Source of the DNA: Geodermatophilus bullaregiensis
GTDB lineage: Bacteria > Actinomycetota > Actinomycetes > Mycobacteriales > Geodermatophilaceae
NCBI RefSeq assembly: GCF_016907675.1
Contig: NZ_JAFBCJ010000001.1
Location: forward strand, 558,001 to 622,000
DNA: 64,000 nt
Direction: 5' to 3'
This document shows positions 39,541-48,569 of the stretch, piece by piece; position 1 is the first letter of the stretch, and each line of letters begins with the position of its first letter. A program made the translations under genes and the position numbers. The notes under the pieces are model-generated. The model saw nothing but the letters and a program-made list of their open reading frames with translations. It was not told where the DNA came from and ran no database searches.

Positions 39541-39592
39541 CCGCCTCGGCGATCCCCCCGCCGGACCGAAGCCCAGGAAGGCAGGCACCCCG

Positions 39593-39859
39593 ATGTCGCA
39601 GACCCGCACCGCTCCCCCGTCGGTCGCTCCGCGCTCGCGCGCCGCCGGTCGGCACCGGATCGAGCGTGCGGGCGGCGTCCGGGTGGCCGACCTGCCCGCC
39701 GTCCGCGAGCGCCTGGCCCTGCGCGAGGCCGCTCCGCCGCGCCGCACCTTCCTCCGCTGGCTGCTCGACGCCGCGCCCGCCGGCCGGCACACCTGGCAGG
39801 GCCTGGCCGCCGCCGGCGGCCGGCCGCGCTCGGCCTTCGCGATCATCCTCAGCCTCTGA
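39593..39859 (+). CDS. Small basic protein of unknown function
   Basis: 88 residues, no family recognised. Rich in Arg, Ala and Pro; a possible short amphipathic helix RTFLRWLLDAAPAG and the C-terminus RSAFAIILSL is hydrophobic. Support for being a gene: ATG with AGGAAGG Shine-Dalgarno, a TAACGT -10-like element upstream, and its own hairpin terminator eight bases after the stop. It diverges from coaE and faces rpsA. Confidence 0.6.
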   Translation: MSQTRTAPPSVAPRSRAAGRHRIERAGGVRVADLPAVRERLALREAAPPRRTFLRWLLDAAPAGRHTWQGLAAAGGRPRSAFAIILSL

Positions 39860-39866
39860 GCCGCGG

Positions 39867-39897
39867 CGCCCGCCCGGTCGGGGAAGCCGGGCGGGCG
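39867..39897 (+). terminator. Terminator of the small gene
   Basis: 11-bp stem CGCCCGCCCGG (39867-39877) and complement (39887-39897), 9-base loop. Confidence 0.75.
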
Positions 39898-39922
39898 TCG
39901 CTCCCCCTGTCCGTCCCCGGAC

Positions 39923-39965
39923 ACGACGGAGGCCCAGGACCTCGCAGGTCCTGGGCCTCCGTCGT
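39923..39965 (-). terminator. Terminator of rpsA
   Basis: Perfect 20-bp inverted repeat at 39923-39942 and 39946-39965 with a 3-base loop, 30 bases beyond the rpsA stop. Contains ACGACGGAGGCC on the plus strand, a sequence also present in the terminator at 51460. Confidence 0.85.
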
Positions 39966-39995
39966 CTCGGTGACCGTCAGCGTGCGGTCAGCAGG

Positions 39996-41462
39996 TCACT
40001 CCCCACCGGCGAGCTTGGCCCGCAGCGCGGCGAGCGCCTCGTCGCTGGCCAGCGTGCCGCCCGACGGGGCCTCGGGGCTGGCGGTGTCGCCACCGGAGGA
40101 GTAGTTGCCACCGGCCGCAGCCTCGGCGTCGGCCTCGCGGGCCGCCGCGATCTGCTTGCGGTGCGCCTCGAAGCGGGACTGGGCCTCGGCGTACTGCCGC
40201 TCCCACGTCTCGCGGGCCTCGTCGTAGCCCTCGAGCCACTCGCCGGTCTCCGGGTCGAAGCCCTCGGGGTAGATGTAGTTGCCCTGCTCGTCGTAGGCCG
40301 CGGCCATGCCGTAGGCGGCGGGGTCGAACTGCTCCTCGTCTCCGATGACACCCTCGTTGGCCTGCTTGAGCGACAGCGAGATCCGCCGCCGGTCGAGGTC
40401 GATGTCGATGACCTTGACCAGGATCTCGTCGCCGACCTGCACGACCTGCTCCGGGATCTCCACGTGGCGCTCGGCCAGCTCGGAGATGTGGACCAGGCCC
40501 TCGATGCCCTCGTCGACCCGGACGAACGCACCGAAGGGCACCAGCTTGGTGACCTTGCCCGGCACGACCTGGCCGATCTGGTGGGTGCGGGCGAACTGAC
40601 GCCACGGGTCCTCCTGCGTCGCCTTCAGCGACAGGGAGACCCGCTCGCGGTCGAGGTCGACGTCGAGGACCTCGACGGTGACCTCCTGGCCCACCTCGAC
40701 GACCTCGGAGGGGTGGTCGATGTGCTTCCAGGACAGCTCGGAGACGTGCACGAGGCCGTCCACGCCACCCAGGTCGACGAACGCGCCGAAGTTGACGATC
40801 GAGGAGACGACGCCGGTGCGCACCTGGCCGCGGGCGAGCTTGTTGAGGAACTCGCTGCGGACCTCGGACTGCGTCTGCTCCAGCCACTGCCGGCGGGACA
40901 GGACGACGTTGTTGCGGTTCTTGTCGAGCTCGATGATCTTCGCCTCGAGCTCGCGGCCCACGTAGGGCTGCAGGTCGCGGACGCGGCGCATCTCGACCAG
41001 CGAGGCGGGGAGGAACCCGCGCAGGCCGATGTCGAGGATGAGACCGCCCTTGACGACCTCGATGACGGTGCCGGTGACGACCTCGTCGGCTTCCTTCTTG
41101 GCCTCGATCGTGCCCCAGGCGCGCTCGTACTGGGCGCGCTTCTTGGACAGGATCAGGCGGCCTTCCTTGTCCTCCTTCTGGAGGACGAGGGCTTCCACCT
41201 CGTCGCCGACCTTGACGACCTCGTTGGGGTCGACGTCGTGCTTGATGGACAGCTCTCGCGAGGGGATGACGCCCTCGGTCTTGTAGCCGATGTCCAGCAG
41301 CACCTCGTCCCTGTCGACCTTGACGATGACGCCTTCGACGATGTCGCCGTCGTTGAAGTACTTGATCGTCTGGTCGATCGCGGCGAGGAAGTCCTCGGCG
41401 GTGCCGATGTCGTTCACCGCGATCTGGGGGGTGCTGTCAGGACGGACCTGGGTGGAGGTCAT
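39996..41462 (-). CDS. rpsA: 30S ribosomal protein S1
   Basis: 488 residues, the four-S1-domain length usual in actinobacteria. Repeated S1 domains are recognisable as [78 protein letters not shown] and [29 protein letters not shown]. The C-terminal tail is acidic and disordered. S1 binds mRNA on the small subunit. The ATG at 41462 gives the conserved start; upstream codons are in a non-conserved leader. Confidence 0.95.
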   Translation of the reverse strand: MTSTQVRPDSTPQIAVNDIGTAEDFLAAIDQTIKYFNDGDIVEGVIVKVDRDEVLLDIGYKTEGVIPSRELSIKHDVDPNEVVKVGDEVEALVLQKEDKEGRLILSKKRAQYERAWGTIEAKKEADEVVTGTVIEVVKGGLILDIGLRGFLPASLVEMRRVRDLQPYVGRELEAKIIELDKNRNNVVLSRRQWLEQTQSEVRSEFLNKLARGQVRTGVVSSIVNFGAFVDLGGVDGLVHVSELSWKHIDHPSEVVEVGQEVTVEVLDVDLDRERVSLSLKATQEDPWRQFARTHQIGQVVPGKVTKLVPFGAFVRVDEGIEGLVHISELAERHVEIPEQVVQVGDEILVKVIDIDLDRRRISLSLKQANEGVIGDEEQFDPAAYGMAAAYDEQGNYIYPEGFDPETGEWLEGYDEARETWERQYAEAQSRFEAHRKQIAAAREADAEAAAGGNYSSGGDTASPEAPSGGTLASDEALAALRAKLAGGE

Positions 41463-41676
41463 GTGGTCGAGTGCTCCGGACGGGGGGTGCGTAGGGACGG
41501 GGGTACCGCGGCCGGGTGACCGCGGGGGCGGGGAGAGCCGGCGCGGGCCGATCCCTTGCGGGTACAGCACTGACAGACCTCTGGCGCCGCTCCATGGTAC
41601 GGACGCGAGCGCGCGCGGGTCCACCTGGGTGGGCGACCTCTGCCCGCCCTCCGCGGCGTGTCACGATCGGCGTGTC

Positions 41677-42516
41677 ATGACCCCGCCGCCCGCTCTCCCC
41701 CTGGGTCCCGACGGCTACCCCGCGGCCGGTGGCGTCGAGCGCCGCACGGCCGGGACGGCCGAGTCGGTGCGCGCCAACCGCGGCTGGTGGGACGCCGCGG
41801 CGCCGGCCTACCTCGCCGAGCACGGCGAGGACCTGGGCGACGTCGACTTCCTCTGGTGCCCCGAGGGGCTGCGCGAGGCGCAGGCGCACCTGCTCGGGGA
41901 CGTCGCCGGGCGGAGGGTGCTCGAGGTGGGCTGCGGCTCGGCGCCCTGCGCCCGCTGGCTGCGCCGCGCCGGCGCCGAGGTCGTCGCGCTCGACCTGTCC
42001 GCCGGGATGCTGGCCCGCGCCGCCGCGCTCGGCCGCGCCACCGGGATCGACGTCCCCCTGCTGCAGGCCGACGTCGGCGCGCTGCCGCTGGCCGGGGCGT
42101 CGTTCGACGTCGTCTGCTCGGCGTTCGGCGGGCTGCCGTTCGTCGCCGACGTCGAGGGCGCCCTGGTCGAGGCGGCGCGGGTGCTGCGACCGGGCGGGCG
42201 GCTGGCCGCCTCGGTCAACCACCCGTTCCGCTGGCCGCTGCCGGACTCCCCCGACCCCGGCGACCTGCGCGTCGTGTCCTCCTACTTCGACCGCCGCCCC
42301 TACGTGGAGACCGACGGCGAGGGGCGCACGGTCTACGTCGAGCACCACCGCACCGTCGGTGACTGGGTGCGCGCCGTCGTCGGTGCCGGACTGGTGCTCG
42401 ACGACCTGGTCGAGCCGGAGTGGACGCCGGGCCGCACGCAGGAGTGGGGCCAGTGGTCGCCGGCCCGCGGCGCCCTGGTCCCGGGCACGCTCGTCCTCGT
42501 CGCGCACCGACCCTGA
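41677..42516 (+). CDS. Class I SAM-dependent methyltransferase
   Basis: 279 residues. Motif I RRVLEVGCGSAPCARWL, the acidic ending of strand 2 VVALDLSAGMLARA, LQADVGALPLAGASFDVVCSAFG and ARVLRPGGRLAASVNHPF. The C-terminal part with YFDRRPYVE and a His-containing EHHRTVGDWV is typical of small-molecule methyltransferases of this group. Substrate unknown. ATG start. It ends 21 bases from the convergent P-loop protein gene. Confidence 0.88.
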   Translation: MTPPPALPLGPDGYPAAGGVERRTAGTAESVRANRGWWDAAAPAYLAEHGEDLGDVDFLWCPEGLREAQAHLLGDVAGRRVLEVGCGSAPCARWLRRAGAEVVALDLSAGMLARAAALGRATGIDVPLLQADVGALPLAGASFDVVCSAFGGLPFVADVEGALVEAARVLRPGGRLAASVNHPFRWPLPDSPDPGDLRVVSSYFDRRPYVETDGEGRTVYVEHHRTVGDWVRAVVGAGLVLDDLVEPEWTPGRTQEWGQWSPARGALVPGTLVLVAHRP

Positions 42517-42537
42517 CCGTCGACCTGAGGTCGAGGC

Positions 42538-43080
42538 TCAGGTGCGGCCCTGGGCGGCGAGCCAGCGCTCGGCGGCCCGCGCGCCGCGCAGCCGGACGAC
42601 GACCAGCCCGCGGGTCCGCGCGGCCGCGCCGAAGGCCTGGGCGTTGCTCCGCCGGATCGCCGCGAACCCCCGGCCGTGCACGACCCACAGCGGGTGCGAC
42701 GGCCGGGCCCAGTTGCGCACCCGCTCGGTGTTGCCGTTGTAGAGCGGCCGGCGGTCCACCGCCCGGACGACGGTGCGGCGCGCCAGCCGCCCCGCGACCA
42801 GCCACCACGGGTGGTCCAGCCAGACGACGGCCTCGGCGGCGGCGAGCAGCCGCGGCTGCACCGACGGGTACTGGTACTCCGTCACCCACCGGCCCGAGGC
42901 GAGCAGGGCGTCGACGTCGGCCTCGAACTCCGGTCGCGGCACCCAGCCGGGCCCGTGGAACAGGGCGTCCATCTCGGTGTGCGGCAGGTCGAGCCGGCGG
43001 GCGAGCTCGCGGGCGAGCGTCGTCTTGCCCGCACCCGGGCTCCCGGCGACGAGGACCCGCTGCACGCCGGTCGGGAGCAC
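42538..43080 (-). CDS. Small P-loop kinase-like protein (adenylate-kinase/topology-modulation type)
   Basis: 180 residues. Walker A GSPGAGKT (about 13-20), ELARRLDLPHTEMDALFHGPGWVPRP, and WVTEYQYPSV, VVWLDHPWW. These FlaR/topology-modulation proteins look like nucleoside kinases, but the substrate is unknown. GTG start; the SD GGGAGGA lies in the 12 bases after the polA stop, so it is the downstream partner of polA. Confidence 0.75.
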   Translation of the reverse strand: MLPTGVQRVLVAGSPGAGKTTLARELARRLDLPHTEMDALFHGPGWVPRPEFEADVDALLASGRWVTEYQYPSVQPRLLAAAEAVVWLDHPWWLVAGRLARRTVVRAVDRRPLYNGNTERVRNWARPSHPLWVVHGRGFAAIRRSNAQAFGAAARTRGLVVVRLRGARAAERWLAAQGRT

Positions 43081-43092
43081 CGGGGTCCTCCC

Positions 43093-45846
43093 TCAGTGGG
43101 CAGCGGCGTCCCAGCTGGCGCCCAGGCCGACCGAGACCTCCAGCGGCACCGACAGCTGCGCCGCTCCGGCCATCTCGCGGCGGACCAGGGTCTCCAGCGC
43201 CTCCCGCTCCCCCGGCGCGACCTCGAGCACGAGCTCGTCGTGCACCTGCAGCAGCATCCGCGAGGACAGCCCCTCGGCGCGGATCGCGCGCTCGACGCCG
43301 AGCATGGCCACCTTCATGACGTCGGCGGCCGACCCCTGGATCGGGGCGTTGAGCGCCATCCGCTCGGCCATCTGCCGCCGCTGGTGGTTGTCGCTGGTGA
43401 GGTCGGGCAGGTAGCGGCGGCGGCCGAGCGTCGTCTCGGTGTAGCCGGTCTGCCGGGCGTCGTCGACGACACCGTCGAGGTACTCGCGGATCCCGCCGAA
43501 GCGCTCGAAGTAGGCGTGCATCTGCTCGCGCGCCTCCTCCGGGGAGATGCGCAGCTGCTGGGCCAGCCCGTAGGCCGACAGCCCGTAGGCCAGGCCGTAG
43601 CTCATCGCCTTGATCCGCCGGCGCATCTCCGGGTCGACCTGCTCGATCGGGATGTCGTAGGCCCGCGAGGCGACGAAGGAGTGCAGGTCCTCCCCGGAGG
43701 TGAAGGCCTCGATCAGCCCGGCGTCCTCGGACAGGTGGGCCATGATCCGCATCTCGATCTGGCTGTAGTCCGCCGTCATCAGCGACTCGTAGCCCTGCCC
43801 GACGACGAAGGCCTGCCGGATCCGCCGCCCCTCCGCCGTGCGGATCGGGATGTTCTGCAGGTTCGGGTCGATCGAGGACAGCCGGCCGGTGGCGGCGATC
43901 GTCTGCTGGAACGTCGTGTGGATGCGGCCGGCGTCGTCGACCATCGGGATCAGCCCGTCGATGACCGTGCGCAGCCGGGTCACGTCGCGGTGGCGCAGCA
44001 GGTGCTCGAGGAACGGGTGGCCGGTCGAGGCCAGCAGGCTGGTCAGCGCGTCGGCGTCGGTGGTGTACCCGGACTTGATCTTCTTGGTCTTCGGCAGCCC
44101 CAGCTCGTCGAACAGCACCGCCTGCAGCTGCTTGGGCGAGCCCAGGTTGATCTCGTGTCCGATCACGGCGTAGGCCTCGGCGGCCGCGGCGGCCACCCCC
44201 TCGGCGAACTCGCGCTGCAGCTCGGTGAGCAGGTCGACGTCGACGGCGATGCCGCGGCGCTCCATGCCGGCGAGCACCACGGTCAGCGGCAGCTCGATCT
44301 CCCCGAGCAGGTGGTCGCCGCCCTTCTGCCCGAGCACCTGCTCGAGGGCGTCGGAGAGGTCGTTGACCGCCACGGCCTTGAGGACGTCGGCGTGCGCGGC
44401 CTCGGCGGCGAGGTCGGCCTCGCTCGGGCCCAGCCCGTCGAGGGTCAGCTGCGCCTCGGGGGCTGCGTCGTCCTTGAGCTCGCGCCGCAGGTAGCGGACG
44501 GCGAGGTCGGCGAGGTCGAAGGAGCGCTGCCCGGGCAGCGCCAGGTAGGCGGCCAGCGCGGTGTCGCTGACCAGGCCCTGCAGCTCCCAGCCGCGGGCCC
44601 ACACCGCCAGCAGCGGCCCCTTGACGTCGTGCACGACCTTGCCCGCGGCCGGGTCGGCCAGCCAGTCGGCCAGCGCCTGCTCGTCGGCGACGTCGAGGTC
44701 GGGGCCCACGTCGACGAAGACGGCGTGGTCGTCGCCCGCGGCCAGCGCCAGGCCGGTCAGCTCGCCGGTACCCCGGCCCCACGTGCCCCGGAAGACGACG
44801 CCGGTGCGCCCGGTGCGGGCGTGCGCGTCCAGCCAGGCCGACAGCTGCCCGGCCGGGACGTCGTCGGCGGTGACGTCGAAGCCGCCGTCCACCTCGGGCT
44901 CGGCGCTGGTCAGCGTGGCGAACAGCCGGTCGCGCAGCACCCGGAACTGCAGGTTGTCGAAGAGGGTGTGCACCTCGTTGCGGTCCCAGGGGCGCACGGC
45001 GAGGTCCTGCGGGCCGAGGTCGAGGGCCACGGAGCGGTCCAGCTCGGTGAGCCGGCGGTTCTGCAGCACCGAGGACAGGTGCTCGCGCAGCTTCTCGCCG
45101 ACCTTGCCCTTGACCGTGTCCACCCGGTCGACCAGCTCGTCGAGCGAGCCGTACTCGCGGACCCACTTGGCCGCGGTCTTCTCCCCCACGCTCGGGATGC
45201 TGGGCAGGTTGTCGCTCGGGTCCCCCCGCAGGGCGGCGAAGTCGGGGTACTGGGCCGGGGTGAGCCCGTACTTGGCCTCGACCTCCTCGGGGGTGAACCG
45301 GGTGAGGTCGGAGACGCCCTTGCGCGGGTACAGGACGGTCACGTGCTCGCCGACCAGCTGCAGCGCGTCGCGGTCGCCGGTGCAGATGAGCACGTCCATG
45401 CCCTGCTCGACGGCCTGCACGGTGAGCGTGGCGATGACGTCGTCGGCCTCGTAGCCGGGCGCGGTGATCACCGGGACGTGCAGCGCCGCGAGCACCTCCT
45501 GGATGAGGCTGACCTGGCCGCGGAAGTCGGTGGGGCTCTCGCTGCGGTTGGCCTTGTACTCGGCGTAGATCTCGCTGCGGAAGGTCTGCCGCCCGACGTC
45601 GAAGGCGACCGCCAGGTGCGTGGGCTGCTCGTCGCGCAGCACGTTGATCAGCATCGACGTGAAGCCGTAGACGGCGTTGGTCGGCTGGCCCGTCGTCGTG
45701 GAGAAGTTCTCCACGGGCAGGGCGAAGAAGGCGCGGTAGGCCAGCGAGTGCCCGTCGAGGAGCAGCAGCCGCGGCCTCGGCGGGGCGGGCTGGGCTCCGG
45801 CGGACGGCGGGGCGGCGGGCGCGGAGGTGGTGACCGGAGCGGACAT
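43093..45846 (-). CDS. polA: DNA polymerase I
   Basis: 917 residues. N-terminal 5' nuclease (LLLLDGHSLAYRAFFALP, YEADDVIATL, CTGDRDALQLV, GDPSDNLPSIPSVGEKTAAKW). The middle 3'-5' exonuclease-like domain lacks the catalytic acidic pair (first strand reads TGVVFRGTW), so proofreading is probably absent, as in mycobacteria. Polymerase motifs A (ADYSQIEMRIMAHLS), B (RRRIKAMSYGLAYGLS) and C (LQVHDELVLEV) are intact. ATG start with TAGGAT eight bases upstream. Confidence 0.96.
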   Translation of the reverse strand: MSAPVTTSAPAAPPSAGAQPAPPRPRLLLLDGHSLAYRAFFALPVENFSTTTGQPTNAVYGFTSMLINVLRDEQPTHLAVAFDVGRQTFRSEIYAEYKANRSESPTDFRGQVSLIQEVLAALHVPVITAPGYEADDVIATLTVQAVEQGMDVLICTGDRDALQLVGEHVTVLYPRKGVSDLTRFTPEEVEAKYGLTPAQYPDFAALRGDPSDNLPSIPSVGEKTAAKWVREYGSLDELVDRVDTVKGKVGEKLREHLSSVLQNRRLTELDRSVALDLGPQDLAVRPWDRNEVHTLFDNLQFRVLRDRLFATLTSAEPEVDGGFDVTADDVPAGQLSAWLDAHARTGRTGVVFRGTWGRGTGELTGLALAAGDDHAVFVDVGPDLDVADEQALADWLADPAAGKVVHDVKGPLLAVWARGWELQGLVSDTALAAYLALPGQRSFDLADLAVRYLRRELKDDAAPEAQLTLDGLGPSEADLAAEAAHADVLKAVAVNDLSDALEQVLGQKGGDHLLGEIELPLTVVLAGMERRGIAVDVDLLTELQREFAEGVAAAAAEAYAVIGHEINLGSPKQLQAVLFDELGLPKTKKIKSGYTTDADALTSLLASTGHPFLEHLLRHRDVTRLRTVIDGLIPMVDDAGRIHTTFQQTIAATGRLSSIDPNLQNIPIRTAEGRRIRQAFVVGQGYESLMTADYSQIEMRIMAHLSEDAGLIEAFTSGEDLHSFVASRAYDIPIEQVDPEMRRRIKAMSYGLAYGLSAYGLAQQLRISPEEAREQMHAYFERFGGIREYLDGVVDDARQTGYTETTLGRRRYLPDLTSDNHQRRQMAERMALNAPIQGSAADVMKVAMLGVERAIRAEGLSSRMLLQVHDELVLEVAPGEREALETLVRREMAGAAQLSVPLEVSVGLGASWDAAAH

Positions 45847-45854
45847 CGCCACCG

Positions 45855-45860
45855 ATCCTA
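45855..45860 (-). promoter_or_regulatory. Putative -10 element (TAGGAT) of leaderless polA
   Basis: Minus-strand TAGGAT eight bases before the polA ATG; the palindromic element begins six bases further upstream. Confidence 0.45.
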
Positions 45861-45866
45861 GTGAGA

Positions 45867-45923
45867 GGACCCCGCTGCCTCCCGGCCCTCGCACGCTCGG
45901 GTCGGGTCCCGGCAGCGGGGCCG
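45867..45923. repeat. Dispersed palindromic element, copy 2
   Basis: 57 bp beginning GGACCCCGCTGCC and ending GGCAGCGGGGCCG, i.e. with 12-base inverted ends. It matches copy 1 (23274-23330, opposite strand) at about 48 of 57 positions, with 29 of the first 33 identical. It fills the divergent region between polA and the thioesterase promoters. Confidence 0.7.
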
Positions 45924-45931
45924 CGGCTGGC

Positions 45932-45937
45932 TACCGT
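45932..45937 (+). promoter_or_regulatory. Putative -10 element (TACCGT) of leaderless thioesterase gene
   Basis: TACCGT seven bases before the GTG at 45945, nine bases after the palindromic element. Confidence 0.45.
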
Positions 45938-45944
45938 GCCGGGC

Positions 45945-46349
45945 GTGACGACGTCTCCCCCGGCCTGGATCCCCCAGGACGCGCGCAGCCCCCTCGACGA
46001 CAAGCTCGGCATCGAGGTCCTCGACTACTCCCCCGACCGGCTGGTGGCGACCATGCCCGTGTCGGGCAACGAGCAGCCCTTCGGCCTGCTGCACGGGGGC
46101 GCCACCTGCTCGCTGGTGGAGACCATCGGCTCGTGGGCGGCGGTCATCGGGGCCGGCCCGGGCAACCGCGCCGTCGGCGTCGAGCTCAACGCCAGCTACC
46201 TGCGCCCGGCCACCGAGGGCACCGTCACCGCCGTCTGCACGCCGGTGCGCCGCGGCCGGACGCTGGCCACCTTCCTCGTCGAGGTCACCGACGAGCGCGG
46301 GCGGCCCACCGCCAGCGCCCGGCTCACCTGCGCCATCGTCCCGGCCTGA
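45945..46349 (+). CDS. PaaI-family hotdog thioesterase
   Basis: 134 residues with the hotdog signature HGGATCSLVETIGSWAA and the family strands GVELNASYLRPATEGTVTA and ATFLVEVTDERGRPTASARLTCAI. Such proteins hydrolyse acyl-CoA thioesters; the substrate is not evident. The GTG at 45945 was chosen for the TACCGT element seven bases upstream. Confidence 0.88.
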   Translation: MTTSPPAWIPQDARSPLDDKLGIEVLDYSPDRLVATMPVSGNEQPFGLLHGGATCSLVETIGSWAAVIGAGPGNRAVGVELNASYLRPATEGTVTAVCTPVRRGRTLATFLVEVTDERGRPTASARLTCAIVPA

Positions 46350-46395
46350 GGGAGCACCCCGCCGCGCCGCGCCGCACCGCGGCGGGGCCTCAGGC
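46344..46395. terminator. Bidirectional terminator between thioesterase and GNAT genes
   Basis: Outer arms GCCTGAGG (46344-46351) and CCTCAGGC (46388-46395), inner arms CCCCGCCGCG (46357-46366) and CGCGGCGGGG (46378-46387). It overlaps the ends of both convergent genes. Confidence 0.7.
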
Positions 46396-47034
46396 CTCGG
46401 CGGCGGCGCCGAGCGCGGGCAGGCTGCGCGGCAGGGGCCGGCGGTGGGGCACCGGCCGCCGCGGCGGTGCGACGCCCCCGCGCTGCCAGGCGGCCAGCGA
46501 CCGGACCAGCGTCTCGCGGGGGACGATCCGGCGGGCGGTCAGCGGCGCGAAGCCCATGCGGGCGAAGAAGCGCTGCCGCTCGGCCTCGTGCCCGCCGACG
46601 GCGGCCACCACGTGGTCGGCGCCGACGTCCCCGGCGTGCGCCGCGGCCGCGGCCAGCAGCGCCGCGCCCACACCGCGGCGCCGGTGGTCGCGGTGGACGA
46701 CGAGGTTGTCCACGGTGACCTGCGGGACGCCGAGCAGCGCCGACAGCGGGTCGAGCCCCAGGACGGCCAGGCCCACGGCCACCTCCCCCGTGCGCGCCGC
46801 GCCCGGGTCGGGCGCGTTGGCCCCCGGGAGGACGGCGATCACCACGCGGTACCCGGGGTCGGCCAGCAGCCGGCGGAAGCCCGCGGCGGCCGCGGCACCC
46901 GGTGTCTGCCCGGTGAGCACCCCCTCCGCGTGCGCCTCGACGCGGTGCTGTCGCACGAGCGCGAGGACGGCGGGCAGGTCGTCGGGACGCGCCGTGCGCG
47001 TCACCACGCGGGACCGCTGACCGGTTCCTGACAC
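46390..47034 (-). CDS. GNAT family N-acetyltransferase
   Basis: 214 residues. The acetyl-CoA-binding motif A is DNLVVHRDHRRRGVGAALLAAAA, followed by ERQRFFARMGFAPLTARR (motif B). An Arg/Pro-rich C-terminal tail of about 30 residues is non-conserved. GTG start preceded by GGAGG at the right distance. Substrate unknown. Confidence 0.82.
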   Translation of the reverse strand: MSGTGQRSRVVTRTARPDDLPAVLALVRQHRVEAHAEGVLTGQTPGAAAAAGFRRLLADPGYRVVIAVLPGANAPDPGAARTGEVAVGLAVLGLDPLSALLGVPQVTVDNLVVHRDHRRRGVGAALLAAAAAHAGDVGADHVVAAVGGHEAERQRFFARMGFAPLTARRIVPRETLVRSLAAWQRGGVAPPRRPVPHRRPLPRSLPALGAAAEA

Positions 47035-47187
47035 GGGAGTCCTCCCCTGGACGGTGGGAGGAGCGTGCACCCGGGTCGTCTCCCGACCGGGCCGACGCGC
47101 CGGTCGTGGGACGGGAGTGACACCGCGGGCGTGTCGCTCTTCGGTCACAGCTGGGCGACAGGGAACGGCGACGTGACGTGACTGGGT

Positions 47188-47193
47188 TACCGT
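47188..47193 (+). promoter_or_regulatory. Putative -10 element (TACCGT) of the ABC transporter operon
   Basis: TACCGT 32 bases before the GTG at 47226; the leader would be about 26 bases and include GGGAGG. Confidence 0.4.
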
Positions 47194-47225
47194 CCGGGCT
47201 CCACTGCCACGACCTGGGAGGTTGT

Positions 47226-48566
47226 GTGAGGCACCCGTCAGCCCGTGCCGGGCGGACCAGGGACGTCCGGAGCGCGATCCGCTCCGGCCCCGGGACGGCC
47301 GCGCGCCAGGTGCTGCTGCGGCTCCTGCTGGTCCTCGTCGCCGCGACCGGCCTGGCCGTCCTGGTCCCCGGGACCGCGAGCGCCCAGGGGGGTGAGCAGG
47401 TCATCGGCACGCTGCAGACCAGCCGCAGCGGCCCGATCGAGGGCATCGAGGTGACGGTCGCGACCACCACCGGGGACGAGGTCGAGAGCGTCGAGACCGA
47501 CGAGGACGGCCGGTTCGCCATCGACGTCCCCGGGCCGGGTCAGTACACCGTCAGCATCGACGCCGACTCCCTGCCCGAGGGCGTCGTGATCACCGGCGAG
47601 GACAGCCGGACGGTCACCGTCGACGCCGGACGACGCCAGCCGGTGCAGTTCGGTCTCGACGACGGCAGCCGGGGCGCCGGGAGCAGCAACGTCGAGGCGA
47701 TCCAGCTGCTGGTCGACGGGCTGCGCTTCGGCCTGCTCATCGCGATCTCCGCGGTGGGTCTGTCGCTGATCTTCGGCACCACCGGGCTGACCAACTTCGC
47801 CCACGGCGAGCTGGTCACCATCGGCGCGCTGTTCGCGTGGTGGGTCAACACCGGCCTGGGCGTGCCGATCATCCCGGCGGGGATCATCGCCATGATCGGC
47901 GGCGCGGCCTTCGGTGCGCTCAACGAGCTCGGCCTGTGGCGGCCGCTGCGCCGCCGCGGCACGGGGCTGGTCGCCGCGCTCGTCGTCTCGATCGGCCTGT
48001 CGCTGCTGCTGCGCTACCTCATCCAGATCGTCTACGGCGGGTTCTCCAACCCCTACTCGGGACTCGGCACCTCGCGGGCGGTGGACTACGGCCTGTTCCG
48101 CCTGACCAACCAGTCGCTGGTGTCGATCGTCATCTCGGTCGTCGTGCTGGTGCTGGTCGCGCTCATGCTGCAGCGCACCAAGATCGGCAAGGCGATGCGG
48201 GCGGTGTCGGACAACCGCGACCTCGCGGCCTCCTCGGGCATCAACGTGAACCGGGTGATCCTGGTCGTCTGGATGATGGGTGGCGCGCTGGCCGCGCTCG
48301 GCGGCGTGCTGCTGGGCCTGTCCGACCAGGTCCGGTGGGACATGGGCTTCCAGCTGCTGCTGCTCATGTTCGCCGGGGTCACCCTCGGCGGCCTGGGCAC
48401 CGCCTACGGCGCCCTCGTCGGCAGCGTCATCGTCGGCGTCTTCGTGCAGATGTCGACCCTGGTCATCCCCAACGACGTCAAGTACGTCGGCGGGCTGCTG
48501 CTCCTCATCGTCATCCTCGTCATCCGGCCCCAGGGGATCCTGGGCAGCCGCGCACGGATCGGCTGA
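47226..48566 (+). CDS. livH: Branched-chain amino-acid ABC transporter permease (LivH type) with secreted N-terminal domain
   Basis: 446 residues, about 150 longer than ordinary LivH (near 290). The first 50 residues form a signal peptide ending VPGTASAQ. Residues about 55-150 (EQVIGTLQTSRSGPIEGI, DEDGRFAIDVPGPGQYTV) look like a carboxypeptidase-regulatory-type beta-sandwich placed outside the membrane. From about 155 the normal permease follows: GLRFGLLIAISAVGLSLIFG, TGLTNFAHGELVTIGALFAW and the family loop GKAMRAVSDNRDLAASSGI. GTG start with GGGAGG. Three bases before livM. Confidence 0.88.
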   Translation: MRHPSARAGRTRDVRSAIRSGPGTAARQVLLRLLLVLVAATGLAVLVPGTASAQGGEQVIGTLQTSRSGPIEGIEVTVATTTGDEVESVETDEDGRFAIDVPGPGQYTVSIDADSLPEGVVITGEDSRTVTVDAGRRQPVQFGLDDGSRGAGSSNVEAIQLLVDGLRFGLLIAISAVGLSLIFGTTGLTNFAHGELVTIGALFAWWVNTGLGVPIIPAGIIAMIGGAAFGALNELGLWRPLRRRGTGLVAALVVSIGLSLLLRYLIQIVYGGFSNPYSGLGTSRAVDYGLFRLTNQSLVSIVISVVVLVLVALMLQRTKIGKAMRAVSDNRDLAASSGINVNRVILVVWMMGGALAALGGVLLGLSDQVRWDMGFQLLLLMFAGVTLGGLGTAYGALVGSVIVGVFVQMSTLVIPNDVKYVGGLLLLIVILVIRPQGILGSRARIG

Positions 48567-48569
48567 GCC

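Noticed and set aside
42215..46012. Long frame overlapping polA and the P-loop kinase gene
   Set aside because: Shifted frame of polA, Arg-rich, no motifs.
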